Shown: positions 7,822 through 14,863, numbered from the stretch's first letter. The stretch is DNA of 18,353 nucleotides from CANKJK01 sp964400405 (GCA_964400405.1 CAYNUO010000060.1:1-18353), one strand, 5' to 3'. The notes: generated by a model not told the origin, from the sequence alone. A program made the numbers and translations.

Positions 7822-8504
7822 CTCGAGTGAAGAAGGTCCCGCGTCCGACCCAGGCCGGTGCACCTGCCCAGGGCTTCGACCTGCACGTCTTCCTCGAATC
7901 CGCGGGTCTGACGCGCAGGGTCATCAAGGTCAAGAAAGGCGCTGTCGTGTTCGCGCAGGGGACCGCCGCCGACAGCGTCTACTACGTTCAGGCCGGAACC
8001 GTGCGGCTCTCGGTCGTGTCGTCGGCGGGGAGGGAAGCCGTGGTGGGGCTGCTGGGTCCCGGCGACTTCTTCGGTGAAGGGTGTCTCGCGGGGCAGCTCC
8101 ACCGGATCGGCACAGCCAAGGCCGCGACGGCCTGCACGGTGCTGCGCGTGCCGAAGGCCGAGATGGTGGCGACGCTGCACGACCACGCCGAGCTCGCGGA
8201 TCGCTTCCTCAAGCACATGCTCGCGCGGAACATCCGCATCGAAGAAGACCTGGTCGACCAGCTCTTCAACTCCAGCGAGAAGCGCCTGGCCCGCACGCTG
8301 CTGCTGCTCGCGCGCTACGGCGCCGACGACTCGACGGTCGCCGAGCTGCCGATCCTCTCGCAGGAAACACTCGCCGATATGGTCGGCACGACGCGGTCGC
8401 GCGTGAACTTCTTCATGAACAAGTTTCGCCGGCTCGGCTTCATCGAGTACAACGGCGCACTCAAGATCAACAGCTCTCTGCTGAGCGTCGTCCTGCACGG
8501 CTGA
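7818..8504 (+). CDS. Crp/Fnr family transcriptional regulator
   Basis: A 228-residue regulator. ATG 7818 follows GAAGGGG with about 5 nt spacing; upstream frame extension to 7563 is not needed. Residues about 20-125 form the cyclic-nucleotide-binding-like beta barrel (IKVKKGAVVFAQGTAADSVY at 36-55, GPGDFFGEGCLAG at 80-92). Residues 126-150 form the long dimer helix (LARNIRIEEDLVDQLF). The C-terminal winged helix-turn-helix includes LSQETLADMVGTTRSRVNFF (180-199) and the wing about RRLGFIEYNG. The N-terminal cysteine cluster of FNR is missing (only C89 and C106 seen), so it should not be an Fe-S oxygen sensor. It belongs to the Crp-like group with the conserved EEDLVDQLFNSSEKRLAR stretch; its effector is unknown. 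It converges on the 110-residue membrane-protein gene. Confidence 0.93.
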   Translation: MTRVKKVPRPTQAGAPAQGFDLHVFLESAGLTRRVIKVKKGAVVFAQGTAADSVYYVQAGTVRLSVVSSAGREAVVGLLGPGDFFGEGCLAGQLHRIGTAKAATACTVLRVPKAEMVATLHDHAELADRFLKHMLARNIRIEEDLVDQLFNSSEKRLARTLLLLARYGADDSTVAELPILSQETLADMVGTTRSRVNFFMNKFRRLGFIEYNGALKINSSLLSVVLHG

Positions 8505-8528
8505 TCAAGGCCGTTCCCGCGCCAGCGG

Positions 8529-8861
8529 TCAGGAGGGACGCGCCCCGCCGCGGCCGGGTCGGGCCGTCATGCGTGCGGCGAGCAGGCGGACGACCCAGCG
8601 CGCCAGGCGGCGTACGGATCGGCGAAGCAGGTGCACATCATTTCTGGCGGACGTGGTGACGTCATGGACGTCCGAGAGAATCGCGTTGACGCGTTCGGAC
8701 GCCGGCGCCACGTAGCGTGTTTCCATCTGCTCGAGCATCGTCGCCAGACGTCTCACCAGGAGCAGCAGGGCGCCCAGCGCCCCGATGAAGACGACCGCCT
8801 CGCCAATACCGAGGACCGTCAGAATCGTCAGTAACCAGTTCGTTGTTTCCAGTGACTCCAT
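8529..8861 (-). CDS. Small membrane-anchored helical protein (110 aa)
   Basis: Start ATG 8861 follows AGGAAGGA with good spacing. One strong membrane segment (about residues 9-37, LLTILTVLGIGEAVVFIGAL and onward) is followed by a long helix with heptad-like character (LATMLEQMETRYVAPASERV to about 80), then a basic, Arg-rich tail. The shape resembles DUF948-like or similar single-pass proteins, but I cannot assign a family. Its first 34 bp overlap the end of the 168-residue protein gene in a different frame, so the two are probably co-translated. Confidence 0.7.
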   Translation of the reverse strand: MESLETTNWLLTILTVLGIGEAVVFIGALGALLLLVRRLATMLEQMETRYVAPASERVNAILSDVHDVTTSARNDVHLLRRSVRRLARWVVRLLAARMTARPGRGGARPS

Positions 8862-9334
8862 CGTCCTTCCTCTTCTGAATCACGAACCGAGTCGTCCGGC
8901 CCGGCCGGCCGTCCGAACGCGGTGTGCGGTGAGAGGTCGGGCGGGGCCAGACGCGCGCGAAGGCCGGGCCATTCCCGCTGGTAGCCGGCGGCGTCGCCGT
9001 AGTCGAGGAACAGCTGGTAGTGATCGTGCGGATCCGGAAGCGCACGCGAGTGCTTGATGGGACACCAGTACTGCTCCGTGCGTGCGGCCACCTCGCGGGT
9101 GTAGCCGAGCACGCCGTTCGCGTAGGAACAGTAGGCACAGTGGAGCCGGTCGGCCCAGGCCAGGTACGGCAGGCGGTACCGGTCAAAGACGACGTAGTCG
9201 CGATGCGAGACACGTTCGATGTTGAAGAGGGGAAAACAGAGCCACTGATAGAGCGTCGTCCAGAGGTCCAGCAGCACAAACGGAACGATCAGCGAGTAGA
9301 TGATCGGAACGCTGAGCAGGTTCGCGGGTCTCAT
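8828..9334 (-). CDS. Conserved hypothetical membrane protein with CxxC...CPxxH motif
   Basis: A 168-residue protein. ATG 9334 follows GGGAAGG by only 4 nt; a TTG at 9361 would add nine residues. The N-terminal 35 residues are hydrophobic (IIYSLIVPFVLLDLWTTLYQ), probably one long or two short membrane segments. Then come HRDYVVFDR (44-52), CAYCSYANGVLGY (66-78) and EQYWCPIKH (87-95). C66, C69, C91 and H95 are placed like a metal site or redox-active cysteines. I recall similar proteins (LxCxYCSYANG, ARTEQYWCPIKH) in many Proteobacteria as hypothetical proteins, without a known function. The last 40 residues are polar and low in conservation. It overlaps the start of the 110-residue gene by 34 bp. 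Confidence 0.8.
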   Translation of the reverse strand: MRPANLLSVPIIYSLIVPFVLLDLWTTLYQWLCFPLFNIERVSHRDYVVFDRYRLPYLAWADRLHCAYCSYANGVLGYTREVAARTEQYWCPIKHSRALPDPHDHYQLFLDYGDAAGYQREWPGLRARLAPPDLSPHTAFGRPAGPDDSVRDSEEEGRWSHWKQRTGY

Positions 9335-9596
9335 GGCGCCTTCCCACGTATGGACGGGCAAGTCTGATGCCGTCTCTCCACCGGAGGGCGACCGCGCCGC
9401 GGCGCCGCGATGCCAGTGTGGGAAGCCTCTTGTTGCGTCTTACCGCCGAAGAAAGTCGACCGTCAGGCGCGAACTATCCCGCATGCCGCGAAGGAATCCA
9501 TGTGTGGCCACGGCGCGCCGGCCCGGGGCGTCTGGGACGATGGCAATGGCTCGGGTGGATCTCGTGGCGGGCACGAAGGTTGCTCAGTTCTGCCCG
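9335..9596. other. Divergent intergenic region, no gene found
   Basis: This 262-bp stretch separates the - strand 168-residue gene from the + strand L,D-transpeptidase gene and must hold both promoters. I see no convincing -35/-10 pair on either strand. A GC-rich self-complementary patch lies near 9398-9408 (CGCCGCGGCGC). Open frames crossing it have no ribosome-binding site and lack protein-like character. An alternative upstream start for the transpeptidase (ATG 9540-9546 region) cannot be excluded. Confidence 0.5.
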
Positions 9597-10337
9597 ATGG
9601 CGTCGGTGAGAAGAAGGTTTGTGCCGTGCGGGGTGCTGCTGCTCACGCTGCAGACGCAGGCGGCGGCGCAGCAGGTGCTTGGGGGACACCTCGTCCCCAG
9701 CATCGGAGAGGGCCAGACGCTGGTCATCAATGTTCCGCAGCGGATGCTGTTCCGGTTCGAGGACGGCAAGCCTGTCGATGCCCACCCTGTCGGCGTCGGT
9801 CGTCGGGAATGGCCCACGCCGGCCGGGGCCTTCGACGTGATCGCGAAGGAGGTCAATCCCACCTGGGATGTGCCGCTGTCCATCCGGGAGGAGATGCGCC
9901 GGCTCGGGCAGCCGGTGGTCGAGCAGGTGCCGCCGGGTCCGGACAATCCGCTGGGGAGCTACTGGATCGGACTCTCGCTCCGCCACATCGGCATCCACGG
10001 CACGAACGCGCCGTCCAGTCTCTATCGGGCCAGCACGCACGGGTGCGTCCGCCTGGACGACGCCGCACTCGCCGCGCTCTACGAACGCGTCGAGATTGGA
10101 ACACGAGGCCGCGTGATCTACGAGCCGGTGCTGCTGGCGCTGACGCCACGCGGTGTGCTGCTCGAAGCGCATCCCGACATCTATCGCCGGGCCGTCGAGC
10201 CTGCGATCAGGCAGGTCGCCCGGCAGGCGGCGGCGCTGGGCGTGACGGAGCGCGTCGACTGGGTCGTGGCTGCGAAGGTCATCCGTGAGCGCAAGGGTGT
10301 CCCTCTGCCTGTGGACCGCCGCGACGGAGCGCGTTGA
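9597..10337 (+). CDS. Exported L,D-transpeptidase (YkuD domain)
   Basis: Predicted cell-wall enzyme that forms meso-DAP/DAP or protein-peptidoglycan cross-links using an active-site cysteine. ATG 9597 gives 246 residues with a signal peptide (MASVRRRFVPCGVLLLTLQT, cleavage near AAA-QQ). The YkuD domain spans about 40-177. It has IGIHGTN (131-137) and the catalytic STHGCVRL (146-153), with H134, S146, H148, G149 and C150 in place. The C-terminal 70 residues are helical and of unknown role. No LysM or PGB domain is visible. The Shine-Dalgarno is weak. A GTG for the next gene begins 1 nt after the stop, so this is the first gene of a three-gene operon. Ranking: family certain, exact start less so. 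Confidence 0.92.
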   Translation: MASVRRRFVPCGVLLLTLQTQAAAQQVLGGHLVPSIGEGQTLVINVPQRMLFRFEDGKPVDAHPVGVGRREWPTPAGAFDVIAKEVNPTWDVPLSIREEMRRLGQPVVEQVPPGPDNPLGSYWIGLSLRHIGIHGTNAPSSLYRASTHGCVRLDDAALAALYERVEIGTRGRVIYEPVLLALTPRGVLLEAHPDIYRRAVEPAIRQVARQAAALGVTERVDWVVAAKVIRERKGVPLPVDRRDGAR

Positions 10338-10338
10338 C

Positions 10339-10917
10339 GTGGAGCAGCCAGATCGGCCGACGCCGGGCGAGCGGGTCATCGAAGTGCGTGTCAACGAGCT
10401 GCGACAGCTCTTCAACGCCATCGACCCGTCTCCGTTTCATGAGCGCGACCTCGATCCGAAGGCGGAAGAGTTCATCGTGGACTGGAGCAGAACGTTTCCG
10501 GCCGATGCACCGTTGGCACTGGTCGTCTATCTCGAGGGACACGCGGAACCGTCGAATGAGCGGGTCGTGCTCAGCAGCGCGATCCGGGAGTACTTCAGCC
10601 AGCGGGCCGTGGCCTCGCGCCGCAGGCTGCGCGAGTTGTTTCGTCGCGGGCGCATCAGTCTGGCGATCGCGCTGGCATTCCTCGCGGTCTCGGTGGCCGT
10701 CAGCAACGCGCTGGCCCGCTACGTGGCGCAGAAGGGCGCCGCTGACGTCCTGCGGGAGGGGTTCCTCATCGGCGGGTGGGTCGCGATGTGGCGTCCCCTT
10801 GAAGTGTTTCTGTATGACTGGTGGCCCATCCAGGCGCAGGCGCGCCTCTTCGACCGTCTCAGCGCGATGAGAGTGGAGATCAAGTACACCCGTTCCGAAC
10901 GTTCCGGCGTGGAGTGA
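10339..10917 (+). CDS. Conserved hypothetical two-TM protein (192 aa)
   Basis: GTG 10339 follows GGAG (10326-10329) by 9 nt and sits 1 nt after the transpeptidase stop; an upstream GTG at 10285 would overlap that gene and lacks a site. The N-terminal domain (1-100) is soluble, with LRQLFNAIDPSPFHERDLDP (21-40) and KAEEFIVDWSR (41-51), a stretch I recall from widespread uncharacterised proteins. Two membrane segments follow at about 106-127 and 139-160 (GFLIGGWVAMWRPLEVFLYD), with a short C-terminal tail. Its final codons overlap possible starts of the DUF4389 gene. Function unknown; the gene order implies a cell-envelope role. Confidence 0.8.
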   Translation: MEQPDRPTPGERVIEVRVNELRQLFNAIDPSPFHERDLDPKAEEFIVDWSRTFPADAPLALVVYLEGHAEPSNERVVLSSAIREYFSQRAVASRRRLRELFRRGRISLAIALAFLAVSVAVSNALARYVAQKGAADVLREGFLIGGWVAMWRPLEVFLYDWWPIQAQARLFDRLSAMRVEIKYTRSERSGVE

Positions 10918-10937
10918 CCGAAGTGGAGGATGAGAGA

Positions 10938-11555
10938 GTGAGGGCATACCCCGTCACGCTTGCTGTCGAGGCTCCGTCGGGAGGCAGGAACCGCCTGACC
11001 GTCGCCGTGCGCGCGCTGCTGGCGTTGCCACACGCCGTGCTGGTCGGTCCCATCTACTGGTCGTTCCGCACCGGCGGCGTGGGGCTGCTCGGAGCCGCGG
11101 CGTACGTCCTGGCCGTCGTCAGCTGGTTCACGTTGCTCGTGACCGGCGAACACCTGGCCGGCATCCGGGAGTTCACGATGTACTACCTCCGGTGGCGGAC
11201 GCGTGCCGTGGCCTACATGGCGCTGTTCGTCGACGCCTATCCGCCGTTTGGAGACGCGCCCTACCCGGTGACCATCGACGTGGCGGCCCCTGCCATGGCC
11301 AGAGACCGCGCGAGCGTCGCCGTACGGCTGTTCCTGGCGATCCCGCACCTCGTCGTGCTTCCGTTCCTGTTGTTTGCCTGGCTGGTCACCACTGTGATCG
11401 CCTGGTTCGCGATTGTGATCACCGGCGCGTATCCGCGACCGCTGTACGCGTTCGGCGTCGGGACGCTGACGTGGGCGCTCCGGGTCGAAGCCTACCTGCT
11501 GCTGATGGTGGACGCGTATCCGCCCTTCGAGTTTGCGCCGTCGCGGGACGCCTAG
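10938..11555 (+). CDS. Tandem DUF4389 membrane protein
   Basis: GTG 10938 lies 8 nt after GGAGG (10925-10929), giving 205 residues; GTGs at 10914 (GTGA overlap with the upstream stop) and 10923 are alternatives. The protein consists of two DUF4389-like halves. The first (3-104) begins YPVTLAVEAP and ends VDAYPPF; the second (109-197) begins YPVTIDVAAP and ends VDAYPPF. Each has ALLALPHAV- or LFLAIPHLV-type helices and a TG-x-Y/H-x motif (VTGEHLAG, ITGAYPRP). About four membrane helices are predicted. The first half has diverged more at the TGRYPR-like motif. Function of DUF4389 is unknown. Its stop shares CTAG with the convergent P-loop gene. Confidence 0.87.
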   Translation: MRAYPVTLAVEAPSGGRNRLTVAVRALLALPHAVLVGPIYWSFRTGGVGLLGAAAYVLAVVSWFTLLVTGEHLAGIREFTMYYLRWRTRAVAYMALFVDAYPPFGDAPYPVTIDVAAPAMARDRASVAVRLFLAIPHLVVLPFLLFAWLVTTVIAWFAIVITGAYPRPLYAFGVGTLTWALRVEAYLLLMVDAYPPFEFAPSRDA

Positions 11556-12178
11556 CTTCGAGGAAGGTCGCGTGGCCCGGCGCAGCACGCAGGGAGCACG
11601 CCGGAAATCAGGTCGATGACGCGCGTGGCCTTGGTCAGGAAGTCCGTGGCGTTGGGCACGACGACGCGATGCGGATGGCCGTCCCACGCCTGAAAGATGC
11701 GCTCGTCGATGGCCAGGGCTTCGGCCGCGGACTCGATGCGGAGCGGGTTCGACCGGTTGTAGCCGGCACCTGCCGCGGGCGTGCGGAGGTGGATGACGAG
11801 CTGGTAGCGGGCAAACTGCGCCTCGCGCGTCGTGCCGAGCGTCGACCAGAAGTCCTCGGGTCCGGGCCAGTACGCGAGGCCGTCGACCGTCCCGCGGTCA
11901 CAGACCTGGATGGCGGGATTGTCCTGCACGGCCGACTCCAGCTCCCGCTGCACGTAGAAGACTGCGCGCTGCGCCGCCTTGAGCGCCTCGCCCGCCAATG
12001 CGCGCGGAAACCCTCCCGTGAAGAGGATCCCGGCGGCTTCCGGCAGCACGCGGACATGCGCGCAGAAGGTCTGCCGGATCATCTCCAGCGTGGCGGTCTT
12101 GCCTGCGCCGGGGCCGCCGGTCAGGACGATGCGGAGCGGTGCATGGACTTCGGTGCATCGACAGGCGTGGATGGACAT
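11552..12178 (-). CDS. AAA_28-type P-loop ATPase/kinase-like protein
   Basis: A 208-residue nucleotide-binding protein with Walker A GGPGAGKT (21-28), a probable Walker B or catalytic VCDRGTVDG (92-100) and a lid-like GYNRSNPLRIESAAEALAID (139-158). This layout fits AAA_28 (NadR-kinase-like) proteins, which may phosphorylate small molecules; the substrate is unknown. The start at ATG 12178 has no clear Shine-Dalgarno, and the N-terminus has a CxC pair (C6, C8). It lies 22 bp after the histidine kinase stop, so it may be the last gene of that operon. Its TAG stop overlaps the convergent DUF4389 stop within one CTAG. Confidence 0.85.
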   Translation of the reverse strand: MSIHACRCTEVHAPLRIVLTGGPGAGKTATLEMIRQTFCAHVRVLPEAAGILFTGGFPRALAGEALKAAQRAVFYVQRELESAVQDNPAIQVCDRGTVDGLAYWPGPEDFWSTLGTTREAQFARYQLVIHLRTPAAGAGYNRSNPLRIESAAEALAIDERIFQAWDGHPHRVVVPNATDFLTKATRVIDLISGVLPACCAGPRDLPRS

Positions 12179-12200
12179 AGGGGTCTATTGTGCCGGCTTC

Positions 12201-13958
12201 CTACGCACGTTCGGCGGGCAGGCTGACGACGAACCGGGCACCGCCTTCGGGGCGGTTCTCGGCACGCACCGTTCCGCCGTGCAGCGCCACCAGATGCCGG
12301 ACGATCGCGAGACCGAGCCCGGTGCCGCCCGGGCGTGAGCGCGACTTGTCGACGCGGTAGAAGCGCTCGAAGACGCGCGACAGATCCTCGGCCGGGATGC
12401 CGGGGCCCGAGTCGCTGACATCGATCTCGATCCGGCCGTCCACCATCGCGGTGCTGATGCGGATGCCGGCACCTTCCGGCGTGTAGTTGGTCGCGTTCTC
12501 GACGAGGTTGCGGAGCACGTCGTGCAGCTTGGCCTGGTCGGCCAGGACGGTGGACGCGCCCGCGCCGATGGCAACCGTGACGCGCTGCCGCTTGGCCTCG
12601 AAGGCGAGTTCGAGGTCCGCGGTGACGGCGTCACACAGCATCTGCAGGTCGCACGGGCTCAGATCCAGCGGCTCCTGATGCGCGTCCAGCCTGGCGAGCC
12701 GGAGCAGATCCGTGACGAGGCGCTCCATGCGCACGCTCTGCCGCGCGATGGTGTCGAGGAACTGCGGCGTGGACACGCCGCCGGGGTCGTCCTGAAGCGC
12801 CTCGATGTAGCCCCGGATCACGGTCAACGGCGTGCGCAGTTCGTGAGACACGTTGGCCACGAAGTCCCGGCGCACCTGGTCGGCCCGCTTCAGGTCGCTG
12901 ACGTCGTGCAGGACGAGCACGGCGCCCGCGCCACCGGCCGCGGCGACCGGCGTGGCTCGGGCGACGAACGTGCGGCCCGGATCCCGGATGAGGGAGAGCT
13001 CGCGGCTTTCGGGCGTGTCGCCGTTCAGCGCGCCGCTGATCTGCGCGGCGACGTCCGGGTCCCGGACGACTTCGAGATACGGACGGCCGATGGCGGAGGC
13101 GTCCACGGCGAGCATGGCGCGCGCGGCGCCGTTGACCAGCTGCAGCCGGCCCTGGCGATCCACGACCAGCACGCCTTCCACCATGCCCGCCAGCACCGCC
13201 TCCGTGCGCGCGCGGTCGCGCGTCAGTTCGTCGATGCGCGAGCCGAGCTGCTGCACCGACGCGTCGAGCACGCGGGCCACGGTGCCCAGTTCATCCTCGC
13301 CGTAGTCGTACGTGGTTTTGGTGATGTCGCCGGCGGCGTAGCGCTCGGCGATGCCGGCGATCCGCTCGACACGGCGGGCGAGTGGCGCCGAGAGCAGCCA
13401 CGCCACGATGAGGGCGACGGGCACGGCGGCGACCAGCGCGGCCAGCGGGGCCGTGCTGACGACGGCGAGTTGTCCGGCGACACTCGAGAGCGGAAGCGCC
13501 AGCCGGACGAACGCGACGCCAGGGTGGGCGGCGCGCACGGCCACGTAGACCATGTCGGTGTCGACGGTCGTGCTGAACCGCTGGCTGACGCCGGTGCCGG
13601 ACGCGCGGGCCGCGACGACCTCGGGCCTGCCGGCGTGGTTGTCGAGCTGCAGGACCTCGGCCAGCGTCTGCTCGGAATCGCCGGTCACCCGACCGTCGGC
13701 CGCGATGAACGTCACGCGGCCCTCGACCGTGCGTGCCAGCCGGTCGGCCTCGGCGTCGAGTTGTTCCGGTGTGTTCAGAGGAGAGGCCTGGGCGAGGAGG
13801 TCCGCGATGAGCGTCGCCTCGGTGATCAACCGCGCCTGAATCTGCGCCCGCTCGCGGTTGCGGCCCTGCCAGGCGGCCAGTCCGGCCACGGCGACAAGCG
13901 ACAGGGCGGCCGCGCTCAGGGCCGCGATGAACACCTTGGTGCGGACGCTGGTCGTCAT
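12201..13958 (-). CDS. Sensor histidine kinase, PhoR-like
   Basis: A 585-residue membrane kinase, partner of the response regulator encoded upstream. Order: TM1 (8-30), periplasmic sensor region (31-165), TM2 (168-190), HAMP (191-245), PAS (about 250-355), HisKA with H372 in FVANVSHELRTPLTVIRGY (367-384), and HATPase_c with N box NLVENATNY (484-492), G1 DSGPGIP (516-522) and G2 GGTGLGLAI (544-552). The architecture matches the PhoR type with an extracytoplasmic domain, as in Gram-positive PhoR and many acidobacterial kinases. Its proximity to Pit and DUF47 supports phosphate sensing, but other signals are possible. ATG 13958 is two bases from the scaffold gap; the sequence beyond the gap repeats the first 18 codons, so the gene is complete. 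No Shine-Dalgarno is visible. Confidence 0.95.
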   Translation of the reverse strand: MTTSVRTKVFIAALSAAALSLVAVAGLAAWQGRNRERAQIQARLITEATLIADLLAQASPLNTPEQLDAEADRLARTVEGRVTFIAADGRVTGDSEQTLAEVLQLDNHAGRPEVVAARASGTGVSQRFSTTVDTDMVYVAVRAAHPGVAFVRLALPLSSVAGQLAVVSTAPLAALVAAVPVALIVAWLLSAPLARRVERIAGIAERYAAGDITKTTYDYGEDELGTVARVLDASVQQLGSRIDELTRDRARTEAVLAGMVEGVLVVDRQGRLQLVNGAARAMLAVDASAIGRPYLEVVRDPDVAAQISGALNGDTPESRELSLIRDPGRTFVARATPVAAAGGAGAVLVLHDVSDLKRADQVRRDFVANVSHELRTPLTVIRGYIEALQDDPGGVSTPQFLDTIARQSVRMERLVTDLLRLARLDAHQEPLDLSPCDLQMLCDAVTADLELAFEAKRQRVTVAIGAGASTVLADQAKLHDVLRNLVENATNYTPEGAGIRISTAMVDGRIEIDVSDSGPGIPAEDLSRVFERFYRVDKSRSRPGGTGLGLAIVRHLVALHGGTVRAENRPEGGARFVVSLPAERA

Positions 13959-13960
13959 CC
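13906..13960. repeat. 55-bp exact direct repeat, copy 1 (assembly overlap)
   Basis: These 55 bases, covering the first 18 codons of the histidine kinase plus 2 bases, are identical to 14061-14115 on the other side of the N run. A repeat of exactly 55 bp ending at both contig edges is what a k=55 de Bruijn assembler leaves when contigs meet at a branching node. Confidence 0.95.
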
Positions 13961-14060
13961 NNNNNNNNNNNNNNNNNNNNNNNNNNNNNNNNNNNNNNNN
14001 NNNNNNNNNNNNNNNNNNNNNNNNNNNNNNNNNNNNNNNNNNNNNNNNNNNNNNNNNNNN
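13961..14060. other. Assembly gap (100 N), probably of zero true length
   Basis: Exactly 100 Ns is the convention for a gap of unknown size. Because the 55-bp sequences on both sides are identical, the contigs most likely overlap here and no sequence is missing. Open frames that read through the Ns or the duplicated copy are artefacts. Confidence 0.9.
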
Positions 14061-14115
14061 GCGGCCGCGCTCAGGGCCGCGATGAACACCTTGGTGCGGA
14101 CGCTGGTCGTCATCC
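14061..14115. repeat. 55-bp exact direct repeat, copy 2 (assembly overlap)
   Basis: Second copy of 13906-13960, containing a duplicated 5' end of the histidine kinase gene (ATG at 14113 on the - strand). It should collapse with copy 1. The true upstream context of the kinase is therefore the sequence from 14116 rightwards. Confidence 0.92.
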
Positions 14116-14186
14116 TAGTGGCCTGTCCCGACCAGATGTGCAGCGGATTCCGCCGCGCGGCGCCCGAGGATCAAGCCGGCCACTAG
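14115..14186. mobile_element. Candidate small non-autonomous element with CTAG ends
   Basis: This 72-bp stretch begins with CTAGTGGCC (14115-14123) and ends with GGCCACTAG (14178-14186), a perfect 9-bp inverted repeat. The outer CTAG can be read as a 4-bp target duplication. Deleting one CTAG plus the interior puts the response-regulator TAG one base before the kinase ATG, a normal operon junction. The interior holds a GC palindrome (CGCCGCGCGGCG near 14151-14162) and no ORF. The scaffold breaks exactly at the outer edge, as would happen if the segment is repeated or variable. An attenuator hairpin of the operon is the main alternative. Confidence 0.45.
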
Positions 14187-14863
14187 TGTTCGTCCAGCTT
14201 GTAACCGAACTGTTTCACGGTCACGAGCGCCTCGACGAGCACCGGCAGCTTCTCCCGCAGCCGCCGGATGTGCACGTCGACCGTGCGCGTGCCGCCCGTA
14301 TAGCGATAGCCCCAGACGTCGCCGAGCAGCAGGTCGCGCGACAGCACGCGTCCGCGGTGCTCGAGCAGGTACTGCAGCAGCAGGAACTCCTTCGCCGTGA
14401 GCTTCACGTCGTGGGCGCCGTCGGACACGGTGTGCCGTGTCAGGTCCATCGTGATCGAACGGAAGCGGTGGGTCTGCTCGGACGGCCCGGCCGGCTGCGC
14501 GCGGCGCAGCAGCGCCTTCACGCGGGCCACGAGTTCGTTCGGGCTGAAGGGCTTCGGCAGGTAGTCGTCGGCACCGAGTTCGAGGCCGACGATCCGGTCG
14601 GTCTCGTCGCCCCGCGCCGTCACCATGATGACCGGGATGCGTGCCGTGGCGGCGTCCGACCGCAGCGCGCGGCAGATGGCCAGGCCGTCCATGCCGGGCA
14701 GCATGAGATCCAGGATGACGAGGTCGGGCGGCGCCTGGCGGATGGCGGCGAGCGCATCCGTGCCGGAGTCGAAGACCTCGGGGTGCCAGCCGGACTTCGT
14801 CAGGTAGAGGCTGACCAGGTTGGCGATGTCGCGGTCATCCTCGACCACGAAGATACGCGTCAT
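14183..14863 (-). CDS. OmpR/PhoB-family response regulator
   Basis: A 226-residue DNA-binding response regulator. The receiver domain (1-120) has the acidic pair D9-D10, phospho-acceptor D52 in LVILDLMLPGMDG, T82 in VTARGDE and K104 in DYLPKPFSPNE. The C-terminal winged helix (about 132-224) has LTAKEFLLLQYLLEHRGRVL, DVWGYRY and TRTVDVHIRRLREKL with recognition-helix residues typical of PhoB/OmpR. It precedes the kinase gene by 69 bp, most of which is the inverted-repeat-bounded segment; its stop codon lies in that repeat. Given Pit and DUF47 in the same directon, a PhoB-like role in phosphate control is likely but unproven. The start has no strong Shine-Dalgarno; AGTGTA (14873-14878) read on the - strand is a possible -10 for a nearly leaderless transcript. 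Confidence 0.95.
   Translation of the reverse strand: MTRIFVVEDDRDIANLVSLYLTKSGWHPEVFDSGTDALAAIRQAPPDLVILDLMLPGMDGLAICRALRSDAATARIPVIMVTARGDETDRIVGLELGADDYLPKPFSPNELVARVKALLRRAQPAGPSEQTHRFRSITMDLTRHTVSDGAHDVKLTAKEFLLLQYLLEHRGRVLSRDLLLGDVWGYRYTGGTRTVDVHIRRLREKLPVLVEALVTVKQFGYKLDEH

Noticed and set aside
14061..14113. Second, truncated histidine kinase gene
   Set aside because: The fragment is identical to the start of the real gene and is the k-mer overlap of two contigs, not a gene duplication.
12522..14186. 554-codon + strand ORF that spans the N gap
   Set aside because: It reads through 100 Ns and the duplicated 55-mer and lies antisense to the histidine kinase.
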